NCBI GenBank assembly: GCA_022419385.1
Contig: JAJUBI010000008.1
Location: forward strand, 1,674,001 to 1,738,000
Direction of reading: 5' to 3'
Source of the DNA: Paraconiothyrium sp. Pb-2020
Taxonomy: Eukaryota; Ascomycota; Dothideomycetes; Pleosporales; Didymosphaeriaceae
DNA: 64,000 bases
Positions 44,844 through 56,566 of the stretch are shown one piece after another. How positions within the stretch are numbered: position 1 is the first letter of the stretch; the number at the start of each line of letters is the position of its first letter. The notes beneath the pieces were generated by a model that saw only the letters and a program-made list of their open reading frames with translations, did no database searches and was not told where the DNA came from. Both the position numbers and the translations under genes were made by a program.

Positions 44844-47674
44844 TCGCATGTCAATGCTTTACCGGCATATGGGGCTGTGCACTACTGCGCGATAACCATC
44901 CGTGACATTCTGCATCGATCCGTGCTTTTCTGGAAGGTGTTTATCACCGTTGTATACGAGGGGCCGAATATTTTACCGGGTAGAACATGCGCGGGACACG
45001 TGGTTGGTACCTGGAATGACGAAAGACCCGCCCTCGCTTTATTGATCGCCATCGATCTGCTTTCCTAACGTGTTTCCCGGGGCAAGTCCTCCGTTTACGT
45101 GGGCTTGGACAATGAAGCTTCGGTCAACCAATACTTCGGATTTTGCCTGCTTCACGCAAGTTCACCACGCCGCAACGATATAGTCATTTTTCATCACATG
45201 GACCCTTGGTGTATGAACACCTCGGCATCTGTGCTTCGACCACCAGCATCGGCTCCAACGGTTATGGCTAAATCCCCGGTCGGTCGCACACCCGCGCAAC
45301 CTGCATACTCGCTTGTCCCTGCGTCGATCCTCGCACCCTCAACAGCCTACTGCATACAACACCTAATATGCGGCCAGGACCTAATATTGACAAAACGCAA
45401 GCGTGCACTCGCTTCGAGCGGCAGGTACGAGCGGCAGGTATTCGTGTCGAGGCGTGGTTGGAATAAGGTTTGGTGTTTAGCCGACAGTTCCAGGAAAAGG
45501 CTGAGGGACCACACGTGACGAGGACCGACCCGTGGACATCCGACTGTCCTTTGCTTGGCTTTGCTGCAAGGTCACGGTGCATTGCAACTGCCATTAGACT
45601 TCAGACTATGTATCTTCATAGGCTTTGCAAGCCGTCAAAGCATACCGAATCATCGCTTTGTAGTGTAGTCAGTTGACCTACCGACCTTGTAATTGCGAAA
45701 GATCCCGTCCCATCCGCAGCAGCATCGCAGCCATGCCAACACTGAACATGATGAATCTGGCAGCTGTATCTTCCATCCATGATATTAACATCATAAACAT
45801 CATACACGCTCCCACCATCGACTCACAATCATGCTGCGATGACTCTTCTTTCAGCACTTGCCGGATACGGAAGGACCATCAAGTGCACAATCGCGCTGCA
45901 AGGTTATCTTCTGCAGGTGTTCCACGCGTGCTATAGACCTTCTGCATGTGTTCCATGCACACTCTAAAACAAATGCCTATCTACTACACCACGTGCTCCT
46001 TCCTCATTCACATTACCTCCACGTCCGTCCCGCAGCTGCCTTTTCCATCCGCCATCCCATTTGCCTGCTACGCCATTCCGATGTCAACTTCCACCATGAC
46101 GGGTACGTCCCCTGCTACACACACGAGACCAACACGCGAGTCCTTGACGAATTGTGAAGTCGTGGGATATACGGACCACCACTGACGACTTCAAAACTGG
46201 GAGGTCGTAGATCGGTCAGTCGCTCCTTCTCAATGTATATTGGGAAAATTGCGCTAGCAAGCCTGACAATGGGTACGATGGGTTCCCCTTCGCGAACGTA
46301 GGATGTGGTGTGCCTCCTAATGTATCTTGTCCTTTGCAACGTTCTTCATATGGTTTTCTCTGCATTGCACTACCGCATCGCAGATATCTGGATCAGCGTC
46401 CTGGCTGACGACAAAGCAGTAGTCAATCTAATCATTCCTGACGTTAGCAGACTGTGTCATCGACCAGATGAAGGCTCCTGGAACGATTAGTAAAACCTAT
46501 GAAGCGCAAAGATAGCGGCGAACCCCACGCCACTGCAGTCCATGGCTCATCTGTGTGGAGGCTACCTCCACCATCTTCTGATGAACTAGGCACAGCCAGA
46601 GGATAACAGTTTTCAGGTGCAAGTATGGCCTACTAGGAGCATGTGGCTTCCACTGAGCTCAATCCGCGCCGGCGATCCCCTCAAATTGCTTACGATCACT
46701 AACACACTTGCGAAACATTTCCGAGTACTTACGTCAACATCTTCCCAGCCAGACGGTACAACTGGCAGTATCTTGCGGTTGATGGACTACAGAATTTCCT
46801 TGAGAAATAATCTCTGCTTCTTGGAATATGTGCATGTGACCCTACAGCGCAGCCACACTCTGTAGCTTTACACAGATCAACGTGAAGCGATAGAGGTCTT
46901 TCCGGTACTGTATGATGCAGTGACGCAGCATGTAGATTACCAGCGTCTTTGGCTTTGGCCTAAAGTTGATTTCAAGCTGGTCATAGAAAAGAGACTTCTC
47001 ACGCCCGTGCGTGAGCCACTGAGTCTGATACCGCAATAGTCGTTAATCGTTTGAGTAGCCCTTGCATCCCCGAACCCCTAGGAGACAAACTTCTCATCCG
47101 TGTGAGTAATTTGGTCATTATCTTACATTGTCAATTGACATTGAATCAGGCCTCATGAACAACGCTATAATCAATACCAGGGTCTTCAGGCTCCGTGAAG
47201 GGACGTAGACGTGCTTGTATCAGTGAAGCATAACGGTCTCTTGAGGTAAACGTCCCGTCTGCAGTTGCCAATACCTTCGTCAAATTCGAAATCCGTCCGC
47301 GACTGGATTGTCTTAAATGATGTTGGCAACAACGGCTTGTTGACGTGTTTTACAGGGTCATTGGTGTAATGATGTAGTGATCAGAGCATTGTTTGGCTCG
47401 ACCGTTTTATCCCCTGGAAACAATGTGCTAAAATTGTGAAGGCTTGTTCATGTTTTTGGCCACCAAAATTTTCAACTCTACAAGTGAAAGCTTTGGACGC
47501 TTGGCCCGACTTTAAACGTTGGTCATGAGCGGCATGGACCACGGCTGAGGGACCTCTCTAAAAAGTGACAGCCGTACCTGCCTTCGACATACTACATAAA
47601 GCCTCTGCCACCGTTGTGTGCTTTATTTCCCCACAACCCGTTTTGGAACCTCAACCACCATCAGCATACCTACA
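44844..47674. other. 2.8 kb intergenic region with a possible gene relic near 46.6-47.0 kb
   Basis: Most of the region shows no coding signal. Between 46866 and 47039 a + strand frame of 57 residues reads like a C-terminus (AIEVFPVLYDAVTQHVDYQ, LWLWPKVDFKLVIEKRLL), following a plausible acceptor (ctctgtag). Possible upstream pieces in other frames (46754-46812, 46383-46490) could not be joined in phase. An antisense frame at 46842-47036 overlaps it. I treat this as an unresolved relic. Confidence 0.35.
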
Positions 47675-48094
47675 ATGGTGTCTTACCTGGATATTGCAAG
47701 CTTGTTCATCACTTTGGTCCTCATTCTGATTACACTCATGTATATAGCAGCCAGATTACCAGCAAACCTACCAAATATGCCAAATATGGCCCTTCCTTCT
47801 GACTTGGAGATGACATTGACCATCACGGAAAGTATTGAGGTGGGCTGCCTGGGAGCGTGTCTTTTAATCACTGCCGGGGAGTTGTGCCACATCATGTACT
47901 ACGGGTATCCATTCGCAAGCTTGGTTACTATGGCTTGTGTGGAGTTCTTTCTTTGCTCGGCTTATGTGTCCTTTTGCTGGGGCCTGGCAGAATTGAGGGC
48001 GTGGCGTGACTGGGAGGTCTCAAGGCATATTCCTAGGAAGCGCGTGACTAGGAAGGAGGCAGAGGCAATGTTGAAAGACCCTCACGCTGTTTGA
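47675..48094 (+). CDS. Small membrane protein A of a tandem orphan family
   Basis: Intronless, 139 aa from the ATG at 47675 (MVSYLDIAS); the frame is open 19 codons further upstream but without a better start. Three hydrophobic helices are visible: LFITLVLILITLMYIAA, VGCLGACLLITAGELC and SLVTMACVEFFLCSAYVSF. After the third comes a polar tail with the motif PRKRVTRKEAEAMLKD, which matches the tail motif of the next two genes (R-x-R-V-T-R-x-x-x-x-A-x-L-x-x-D). The remainder is too diverged to align confidently, though GELCH after the second helix may correspond to the ELSxPW motif of its neighbours. No signal peptide is needed. Function is unknown. Confidence 0.6.
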   Translation: MVSYLDIASLFITLVLILITLMYIAARLPANLPNMPNMALPSDLEMTLTITESIEVGCLGACLLITAGELCHIMYYGYPFASLVTMACVEFFLCSAYVSFCWGLAELRAWRDWEVSRHIPRKRVTRKEAEAMLKDPHAV

Positions 48095-48827
48095 ACTGAG
48101 ACGATGTCGATTCTTCTACGTGGTATTTAGGATCGACGGAATTCATGGAGGGATGCGGTGCAGTAAAGTTGCAAGCCAAAGAAGCAATGGCATGAACAGC
48201 TTGGAAGTCAGATACGGGAATGATTGAATGATCAAAGCAAGATCATAGATCGGATTATGTGTCTGGTCAGGTTTGCCTGGAATGGTACCACTGTGGGGCA
48301 GTGACTGTAGTCCACTAGAATGCATCCTCTGTCAGTACTTCCCATACGTTCTAGGGCCATCTTACCAACGAAAAAATGTTGAAAATCAGGTCCTTGTCTT
48401 CTCTAGCGCATGCCATTACCTCTTCCACGTTGATTGACAGTCCCACCGCCGCAATACCTCTATAAAGCCACATTTTGTTCTTTTGTAAAGTGGCCCAAAA
48501 ACTTGTGGAAATGATAATGACGATCTGCTCAATTGGGCCTTATAACGAGCAGCAATCTCATTCTCTGCGCCTGTTCAGAATCAAACATCTTGACATTCGT
48601 GATGGCTGATTGATATTTGATGCATTCACTCGATATGTTTTCGTGCAGGTACTCATCACTGCACGTGGGTTTGCAGGTTCTCATTGACTTTTCCTTTCAC
48701 CAGGTCAGAGCTCAGACTGCCAGTCAGGCCAAGGTTCCAGAGCATCACTTTGTCTATATAAATCCTACCTCTCCTCTACTATAAGGCCTGCATACCAACT
48801 CAGCTCAACCCGCCTACATCACGCATC
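48095..48827. promoter_or_regulatory. Intergenic region between tandem genes A and B
   Basis: A TATA-like element (tatataaat, starting near 48756) lies about 70 bp before the start codon of gene B, followed by a C/A-rich leader. No other coding frame is supported. Confidence 0.5.
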
Positions 48828-49511
48828 ATGGCTGCACCAGCCCCGAACTTCGCACCAGCATTGGCCCCAGTTCCTGCTGCTCCTGCTCCTGGAGTTGCCG
48901 CCCAACCCGCGAATCCGACTACCAATTTCTCCGAAGTATTCTGGGCTATCCTGGACATTTTCTGGGCTGCCGCTGCCTTCGTCGGTACCTACTTCTGCGT
49001 CTGTGAGCTCTCGGAGCCGTGGCAGAATTCCCACATTCCGGTTGTGATGACCCTCGTTCCACTCTGCGTTCTCAATCTAGCGCACCTCCTCGAGTGGACT
49101 GAGTGCCTGATCCCTTACATGCCTAGCCAAGTAACGACTAAATGGACTTCCATAACGCAAGGCACCGGATACCAGACATTCAGCCGCTGGCGTGAGCGCT
49201 TGTTTGGCGCCTCTCTCACCGCTTGCTTCTTCTTGAGCACATATTTTGCGGTTCGCGAGCTCTCTGAACCATGGGAAACTTATCATATTGGAATCATCAT
49301 CGCTTTGGTACCTTTGGCGATTGTGGACTTGTTAATGGTAATTGTCATGCAGTATGGAATCCGTGCGGTGATCAGTCGTATTGGTGGGCGTTTGAGGCCC
49401 ACTCAACCGGCGTTGACGAACTGGATCGGGGCGACGATGGCACCTAGGCCTAGAGTGACAAGGGCACAGGCACAGGCGGAATTGAACAAGGATGTCGGAA
49501 ATGTTGTTTGA
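48828..49511 (+). CDS. Four-helix membrane protein B of a tandem orphan family
   Basis: Intronless, 227 aa. The first 30 residues are Pro/Ala-rich. Two copies of a unit follow. Unit 1: helix IFWAAAAFVGTYFCV, then ELSEPW (residues 60-65), then HIPVVMTLVPLCVLNLAHLL. Unit 2: helix SLTACFFLSTYFAV, then ELSEPW (144-149), then HIGIIIALVPLAIVDLLMVI. The C-terminal tail contains RPRVTRAQAQAELNKD. The next gene repeats this plan exactly, so the internal duplication is older than the gene duplication. The charged Glu just after a helix and the invariant Pro-Trp suggest a structural turn. I recognise no family. It is a genuine gene by its conservation with its neighbour; its role is unknown. Confidence 0.77.
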   Translation: MAAPAPNFAPALAPVPAAPAPGVAAQPANPTTNFSEVFWAILDIFWAAAAFVGTYFCVCELSEPWQNSHIPVVMTLVPLCVLNLAHLLEWTECLIPYMPSQVTTKWTSITQGTGYQTFSRWRERLFGASLTACFFLSTYFAVRELSEPWETYHIGIIIALVPLAIVDLLMVIVMQYGIRAVISRIGGRLRPTQPALTNWIGATMAPRPRVTRAQAQAELNKDVGNVV

Positions 49512-50381
49512 GACAGTTCGTCCAGCAGAGAGTAAAGCCGGGAAATGGATGTTGGAAGAATGTTGGAAGGATGTGAATGATGGCAATCGAGGGGAGGGTC
49601 TGATTGACATGATTGGAAGGCTTACATGATGTCTCGTGCGGTACTTTCCGCCACCGTCAAAAAGCTTCAAGCATATGACGACGAAGATGAGTGGGATTCA
49701 CATGTTATGGTCGATTATATGATTTCTTCCCTTTTCTTGGTATGAGTCTAGATCCCTTTTTGCATATTTAGAACCTGTCAATCAAATTCTGCTCTTCATG
49801 AATAAGTAAGACTTGTGAGGAAACCATCCCGAGTTACAGTACACGTTCGAATACGGCTCTAAGCTAATCGAGTATATGAAGCAAAACAATCTACCCAGAT
49901 ACACAGAAATGTGGTTAAGGAACTTTTGTGAGGGGACTGATAGTTTTTTGCATGATCATTCCCGAATTTCCCGGGTTTTCCGCATTATACCTATGGTATG
50001 CTGTAGTCACTCGCTTTATGCACGTTCTTTGCTCTTTATTGTGTTGGCTGTTCTTACTTTTTTCCTGTCTATTTCCATCGTTCTATCACTTCGCCAGAAG
50101 AAACATGCCACGTGCTCAAGTGGCAGCTGCCTTCACTAGCTGGTTTGCTGCCCCGGGAACCTGCACGTGCAGGGAGCTGGCCAACTGATGAGGTGGTTAG
50201 TGTAACCCCCGCGCCCATCCAGGACTGCTGACGATAACGATTTATTGTTGGCATTCAGATTTCCACCTTGCATCGTCCTTCGAGACTGACGCAACCACTG
50301 GACCGCTCCACCTCAACCTGCGTTGGCCGCACGGATCTCTCTCCGCAATCAGCTCTACGCTCCATATCTCATTAAAACCAC
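49512..50381. other. Intergenic region between tandem genes B and C, with a hydrophobic frame
   Basis: 870 bp. A + strand frame at 49928-50188 (GTG start only) is strongly hydrophobic and contains RNMPRAQVAAAF, faintly like the tail motif of the tandem family. It could be a decayed copy, but the evidence is weak. Leader sequence of gene C occupies the last 150 bp. Confidence 0.35.
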
Positions 50382-51050
50382 ATGTCCGCGGCAGCATCGG
50401 CTCTTCCACCAGCTCCGGCCACGGTCCCAGCCACGGCGCCAGCCGCCGTGCCTGCACCTGCGCCAGCATCCCCCGGAGCCGCGTCAATTGGTTGGTGGGG
50501 CGCGTTCTTGCGCTTCTTCATCTTCTCCGGGATCTTTGACGCCGCCTTCTTTACCTACTTCTGCGCATCTGAGCTTTCCAAGCCATGGGGAAAGTCTCAG
50601 ATCCCTGTCGTCATCACGTTGGTCGCGTTGTCCATCATCAACGTAATCCTGATCATCGATTGTTTTTACAGGTATGTGATCAAGTGGCTGCCTTGGACAG
50701 CAACGACCAGGATGAGCGACAGATTGAATGATATATTCAATCATGTCTTCAATCCTTTCTTCATTGTTGCCTGCTTCTCAGGTACTTACATTGCGGCTCA
50801 TGAGCTGTCTCGACCCTGGGACTATTTCCACATCGGAATCATCTTTGCCATGGTGCCATTGGGACTTTACAATCTCTGTGCAGTCATGTTCATTATTGAG
50901 TACACTGAATCCATTCGGGAATGTGTCAGGCTAGAAAGGAAGGCCAAGAGGAAATGGACCAGCGTGTCGTTAATACAGAGGATTAGAGTGACAAGGGAAC
51001 AGGTACAGGCGCAATTGGAGAGGGACATCGAGAATGCGAATCGAAACTAG
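50382..51050 (+). CDS. Four-helix membrane protein C of a tandem orphan family
   Basis: Intronless, 222 aa, same plan as gene B. A Pro/Ala-rich N-terminus (residues 1-35) leads into unit 1: helix FSGIFDAAFFTYFCA, ELSKPW (64-69), then QIPVVITLVALSIINVILII. Unit 2: IVACFSGTYIAA, ELSRPW (141-146), then HIGIIFAMVPLGLYNLCAV. The tail has RIRVTREQVQAQLERD. In both B and C the first unit has IPVV and the second has IGII after the Pro-Trp, so corresponding halves match each other best. The 3' coding end is nearly identical in DNA to gene B (31 of 34 bases, 49451-49484 against 50984-51017). Function is unknown; no known domain was recognised. Confidence 0.77.
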   Translation: MSAAASALPPAPATVPATAPAAVPAPAPASPGAASIGWWGAFLRFFIFSGIFDAAFFTYFCASELSKPWGKSQIPVVITLVALSIINVILIIDCFYRYVIKWLPWTATTRMSDRLNDIFNHVFNPFFIVACFSGTYIAAHELSRPWDYFHIGIIFAMVPLGLYNLCAVMFIIEYTESIRECVRLERKAKRKWTSVSLIQRIRVTREQVQAQLERDIENANRN

Positions 51051-52373
51051 TTTTACTTGTATTTCTGATTTTTTCCAGGGCGCGTAGGTTCCTCAGTCGC
51101 CTTTCGGGCCTCCAAAACTCTAGGATCGGGGGACTGCTGTTTCGTTAATCAATTTCTTTTTCGAATATGCTACGTCCGATATAAACGTTGTCTCTTAGTC
51201 TATGTGTATGTATCAAGAGCATAATCTTTAACCAAATTATAGCATTTCAACAGAAAGTATAACAAGAGCGTCTCTAGCTTTCACTCCGTTAATCCAATTT
51301 GGAAGCGCCAAGCCATTGTCGTTAGCCCGTTGACTGGCGCATGTGTAAGTAGGTCTAACTTAATTATGTATAATCGCTTCTCAGCTGTACACGCTGAAAT
51401 ATATCCTTAAAACATTTACTACCAGACTCTAATGATCTAGTGCCCAACCTTTCCATGCATGATTGGGCTATGTCTGCGGAGAGCACCGATATATAAACAT
51501 AGCTACGAGACGTAGCACACAGCGCGCCAAGAAAGCAGCGACTTAGCGCAGCCATAGTCTAGCAATAACTGTACATCCAAGCAGCAATCAAAATCCACTA
51601 CTTATTCTACCAAACAGTCACACTCCAATTTCAGCAATACGTGTACTGCTCACCTCCAACCACCAACACACGAGCTACCTCCCAACTTCTCGTCGACCGT
51701 ATCCATTTTCCACCGTCCACTCCGGAAAAGCAGTTAGAGTCTTAAGAAAGACTACTACAAATGGAAAGAACTCAGAAGCACTCCTACTTGACCATACTCT
51801 GAATCTACACTCCACGCCTCACGCCATATCATACTTCAACCTCCCATCATCTCATTGATCACACACTCGCTTTCTCCAGCCAAACCACCCAAAACATCCC
51901 TGTCTCGCGCTCTCCAGCAGCTATTCATTCCATCAAAACATCAACATCTTCTACCACCCTCCCCATCGTCAAGAAAATCACACCACAGATAGAAACACGC
52001 ATCACACTCCAAGCACCAATACATATCACAACCCCAAACACCTCTTATTCGCGTACGTGAATTAAATATATACCATCCACCCACCCCACCCCACCCCTCT
52101 CCCCCTTTCTTCCCTCCAGACCACCATGCAAACCACCCAAATGCAAAATGCACATGCACAACAAACCACCCTTATCATCTCCTCAAAATTATACCGCCAG
52201 AAGACGAATGCATATGCACATTAAATAAAACATACAATTCCCATTTCCCTCATGCCCCTGCAAAAAATTCCCTATGCAATCGTATCAAAACATGAAGCTC
52301 TCGTAAAATCGTTTCTTTGTGTCATAACTAATCCTCTCCATCCCGTGAGTGAAGCCCTCTCCCATCTTCTCTG
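51051..52373. other. Intergenic region downstream of gene C and of the CAF120-like gene
   Basis: 1.3 kb between convergent genes. AT-rich at 51060-51360, then increasingly C/A-rich, with a pyrimidine tract (ccacccaccccacccc and following) near 52075-52118. No coding frame is supported. Confidence 0.45.
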
Positions 52374-55300
52374 TTAGTACTGCCGCCTCTGTTGTCCTTG
52401 CTGATGCGCATACCGCGCCGCCGCCTGCGCTTGATCGAAGCTAGCGCCGTACGGCTGCGTAGCGGGAGGCTGTTGGTACTGCTGCTGAGGCTGCTGCATG
52501 AAGTACTGCGGGGGCATCGACTGCGGACTCGGCGAGGCCCAGCCGCCTGGCATCGGGCCCGGCATCGGAGTCATAATGTTCTGCTGAGGAAAGTAGCCTT
52601 GCTGTTGGTACATTTGCTGCATCTGCTGTGGCGTCGAGTATGCGTATGCTTGTGGGTATCCTTGCGGTGTGCCCATCAAATTTGGCGTAACATATCCACT
52701 TGGAGTCATGGCCATTGGTTGTCCCATTTGCGCTTGCTGTCCCATTTGCTGCATCTCCATCATTTGGCGTTGTTGCGCAGCCATCATACGTCGATCAATC
52801 TCAGTCTGCATCGCAGCAGACGTACCGCGATTAGACTTTGCGGCGGCCTTCTCTTTCTCCCTGTAATCGATGTATGCAGTCAAACCTGCAGAAGACGGCT
52901 TCTGCTCCTTCTTTGTCTTTTTGGATAGATCAATAAGCGGCGTGTTTGTGATCCTAGCAACTTGTTCCTGTTCGCGAGCACTAAGCGATGTCGGACGTTG
53001 GTCAACGAGTGTAGACATTGGGCGCTGTTCAAGGAGCTGACCGGCACCTCGTGATAACGGTCGGCTGAGCGGACGGCTTGGTGGCCGTGCAGGACTGTTT
53101 TCTGAGCTAAAGTAGTGTGACCAGTCGCCCGAATGCGTTCGACTTATAGGCGGTGTGTGCGACTTGCTCCTAGAATGAGCATTTGCTGGGGGCGTCATGA
53201 TTTGGCCGGGAGCGGCAGCACGTTGAGCTACCCACTCCTCAGCCTCCAATTTCTGGCTGTTTGGTTGGGACGGGGATACCATTCCAGGTTGCCATGCCAC
53301 GCTACGATTGTCCAAGATCTGCGGTGAATCGGAGGTGGTACGCATGTGCATAGTTGGGGTGGTCCTTCCAGAGTATGACTGCCGTTTCTGCTCGCTTGAA
53401 GATAGCGGGAGATTTTCCTTCGACTGGGAGTAAGTGCCATTGTGCATGCCTTGCGTCATAGTACCACTGGTTCCGGGGCGTTTAGCATTTGGATCCAAGA
53501 GATACGTAGGACCAAAGTCAATGGCTGGAATATCCGATGTCACCTCGAGCGGCTTGGCGTCAGGCTTGTAATGCGCATCACCAATCACCAACTCCCGTTT
53601 GGGGTTTAGATCAGGGTTTCCCACGAATTTAAGCATACCACTTCGCGGTCGATCTGGCATTCGCCTGCTTGGCTGGGGCTGTGCTTCTTCACTTATCGTG
53701 CTGGCATAATCGGGTGTCGACGTAGATAAGGCATCATCACGGCTATACCTACTGCTTGACTGACTTGCTTGCCTCAACAACGAAGGGTCGATGTACTCTA
53801 GGCGGTCGAGAGCTTCGGGATCGATTACATCGTTTCGTAAACTGTCTAGAGTTGAGCTTGTTGTTGAGCGAGTTGAGCGGGTGTCGTCCCCTCGTAGGGG
53901 CAATGACCGACCTGGTACTGGTTTGCGCTGAAGTTGGCCCCCTCCGCTACCAGGATACGCATTTTGAGCATAGTCGTTGTTACCTTGTTGCGGTAGCTCA
54001 GCATGCTCAGGAACAGGAGGACCGGAAGGCTGGTATGTGGCAGGCGATCCTACGAATTGATCTTGCTCGATAAAGGGTGACGCAGGAATAGTAGACAGAC
54101 GGTTACCAGAATAACCGGAATGGCTGTTGTACGCACCTTGAGCGTATAGATGATTGGGGTCGTCATTTTGATACATCTCGCTTTCAGCATTGCCGTTTCT
54201 CAACCCATTCGAGCCATCCTGAGCTTTCCATGCAGCAGCGGCACCAGCGACAGCGATCCCGGGGGGTATAGGCGTGTTTGTTGCGTCAGCCAGTTGATGC
54301 AACGTTGCTGGGTCCATGTTGGCATCAGGCTTCGTCCCTGGGTGCTGCACATGTACGGGAGGCTTTTGGCCTGGAGCATGAGCGAAACTAGGAGGAGACG
54401 CTACAGGACCTTGTGGCGGAGCCGTGGGTGCAACTTGAACTTCAGGAAGGTCGCGAGGGTCCAATGGCGAGTCAGCTGAGTCTGGGGTTGAAGGGCCGAG
54501 ATTTCGGTTCGTCAACAATCTGGATGTCCCATTGACCTGGCCATTTGACAAAGAGGGAGCTATAGCGTTGTAGTCATTAACGTTTTCGAGCTGTGCCAGA
54601 CGCGATGGTGATTGTTTGTATCCGTTGACCTGTTCTGATACAGATCGTTGATGACGAGGGCTTGCAAATGCGGCAGTTGGCGGTGCCGAGTCGACTCGTC
54701 GCGGCGCTTGTGATTCGACACCTTCTACCAGAGTCGGAGATGGCTGGCGCGTCGAAGGTTGTGAGCTAACGGAACCTGGCTCCTCGAACCTCACACTTCC
54801 ACTGCGCGAAGGTGGAAGGTACGTCCGGCCTTGCAACGTGTTCCTTCGTGTTCCCACGGTTCCGGCCCTGCTCCGTGTGCGAGGCATTGTTGACATACGT
54901 TTGGATGTCAGATCCTTCAATTGTCTCCGCCACTCTCGCTCTGTCCAGCTATCGCTGCCCTCAGTGTGAATCAATGATACAACGTCCCACATTTCCAAGT
55001 ATCCGTAGCGCCTGTCTGGTGGCATAGCAAACATGAGGCCACGAGTATCCAATACATCCGCAACGAGTTTGTTTGGGCGACCGTACAACGCGAAGGTGTC
55101 GAAGACGGGAAAGAGGAATTGGAGCATAATCTCGAATCCAGTGATGGCAGGGCGTGACTCTGGCATAACAAAGACGAATCCCTCAGTTGTCTGCTCGGGC
55201 TTTGAGTGTACGGTAATCTTTCCCTCCAGTTTGACCAAAGTCGACTGATCGATGAGTTGCTTCGACTGCGGGTAAATGGCATAGCACGAATAGGCGTCCG

Positions 55301-56566
55301 TGACTGTCGCAATCGGTCGTGTTTTCTTGCCGACCTTTCTCGAGTCGTAGAATTTGACGTCGCCTTTGAGAATAGTAGGGGTTCGGTTATAGACATCCTT
55401 TTTCTTTTGCGTCTTCTGCAGTTTGGCTAATTCCTTCTCGTCCGGTGGGCTCACAACACACCAACACCGCCGCCATGGCGTTCCTGCGCCAAATCTAACA
55501 CGCACCCAGTCTTCGTATTTTGCACGCTGTCGGTCCAGAAGTATGCGGATGTTGTTTAGTTGCTTTCCCTTACCGGCGATGAGTGCTCCGGTATATGCCT
55601 CCTGCAGCGAGGTGTGCTCGTACACAGCGAGTCGAATACCAGCAGTCCACTGGGTGAGCGAGTTGAAGGAGTTGAAGTGGAACAAGTACTTGTTGCTCGC
55701 GGCGGTAGATATGCTCAAAATGTTGTCGAGCTTCTTGCCGTCCGTGAGTGTCATCGAGGGCATCTATTACGGTCAGTGGGAGATCGCGAAGGAGCGTTCT
55801 CTAACGCACCATGGAAATCGCAGCATCCGTCAAGTTGATAAATGTCGGTACGACTTCAGCATCATTAGTAGACTGGTCTGGATTGACCTTGTCCAGTTCG
55901 CTCGCATCCCACAGAGACAGAATAGTGCCGGCCAGTTGGGCAAAGCACTCTTGCCAGACACGATCTGGAGCGGGGCGGCCGCCTGCAGCTGTTAGTTCCA
56001 CAAGCGTGCATGATTGGAAAGGTCGACTTACGGGTATCCGTATCGTGGAACTTGAGGAAGTAGCCTTCCTGGTACAGCTTGTTGGAGTGGCTGTTCAGAA
56101 ACATGAAGATACGTTGCAGCTCTGGGAGAGTGTCCTGGCCGACCTCCATGACGGGCGGCTGGTATGTCTGTATCATGGACATTGGGCGGGAGGATGGCCG
56201 CTGGTCTTGGGGCGCCGGCGAGGCAGGGCTCGGCGAGTGGTCTTGGTTGTCAAAGCTCGCGGAGGTAACGGAGAATGAGGACGCGTTCGGTTCTTTGGGC
56301 GGCGCGGTCGCAACAGTGGGAGATGCGGGCGCCGGAGAGGCGGGCGTCGAAGCGGCTGAGGTGTTGCGCCGGTGAAGTCTGTTGCCACTAACGGCGGAAG
56401 AATGAAGTCAGCTGAGGCAGGTCTGCGAAGCGCGCGGCTATATGTAGGTACGTACCCCCATTCTGACATGAAGGAGAGAACTGCAAGCAGTCAGTGACAG
56501 TCCAAGCAAGGGTAGCTCGCAAACGAAGGGCAGCGGGGCAGACGCACCTCTCTTTGGACGGGCCAT
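52374..56566 (-). CDS. CAF120/SKG3-type PH-domain protein
   Basis: Yeast Caf120 is associated with the CCR4-NOT complex and Skg3 with cell polarity sites. Proposed exons (minus strand) are 56566-56548, 56480-56456, 56387-56032, 55982-55810 and 55763-52374, about 1320 aa. The first two exons are tiny (19 and 25 bases) and give MARPKRVLSFMSEWGGNRL. A Ser/Pro/Ala-rich stretch leads to the conserved N-terminal domain (LQRIFMFLNSHSNKLYQEGY, RVWQECFAQLAGTILSLWD). A PH domain begins near residue 265 (YEDWVRVRFGAGTPWRRCW) and ends before WTEREWRRQLKDL. The last 850 residues are disordered, rich in Ser, Pro and Gln, ending in Gln/Met repeats. If the microexons are wrong, translation could start at the ATG at 56469 in exon 2. 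Family membership is well supported by the N-terminal and PH regions. Confidence 0.86.

Noticed and set aside
52392..52928. Plus-strand frame of 178 codons rich in Leu and Arg
   Set aside because: Antisense shadow of the Gln/Met-rich C-terminus of the CAF120-like protein.
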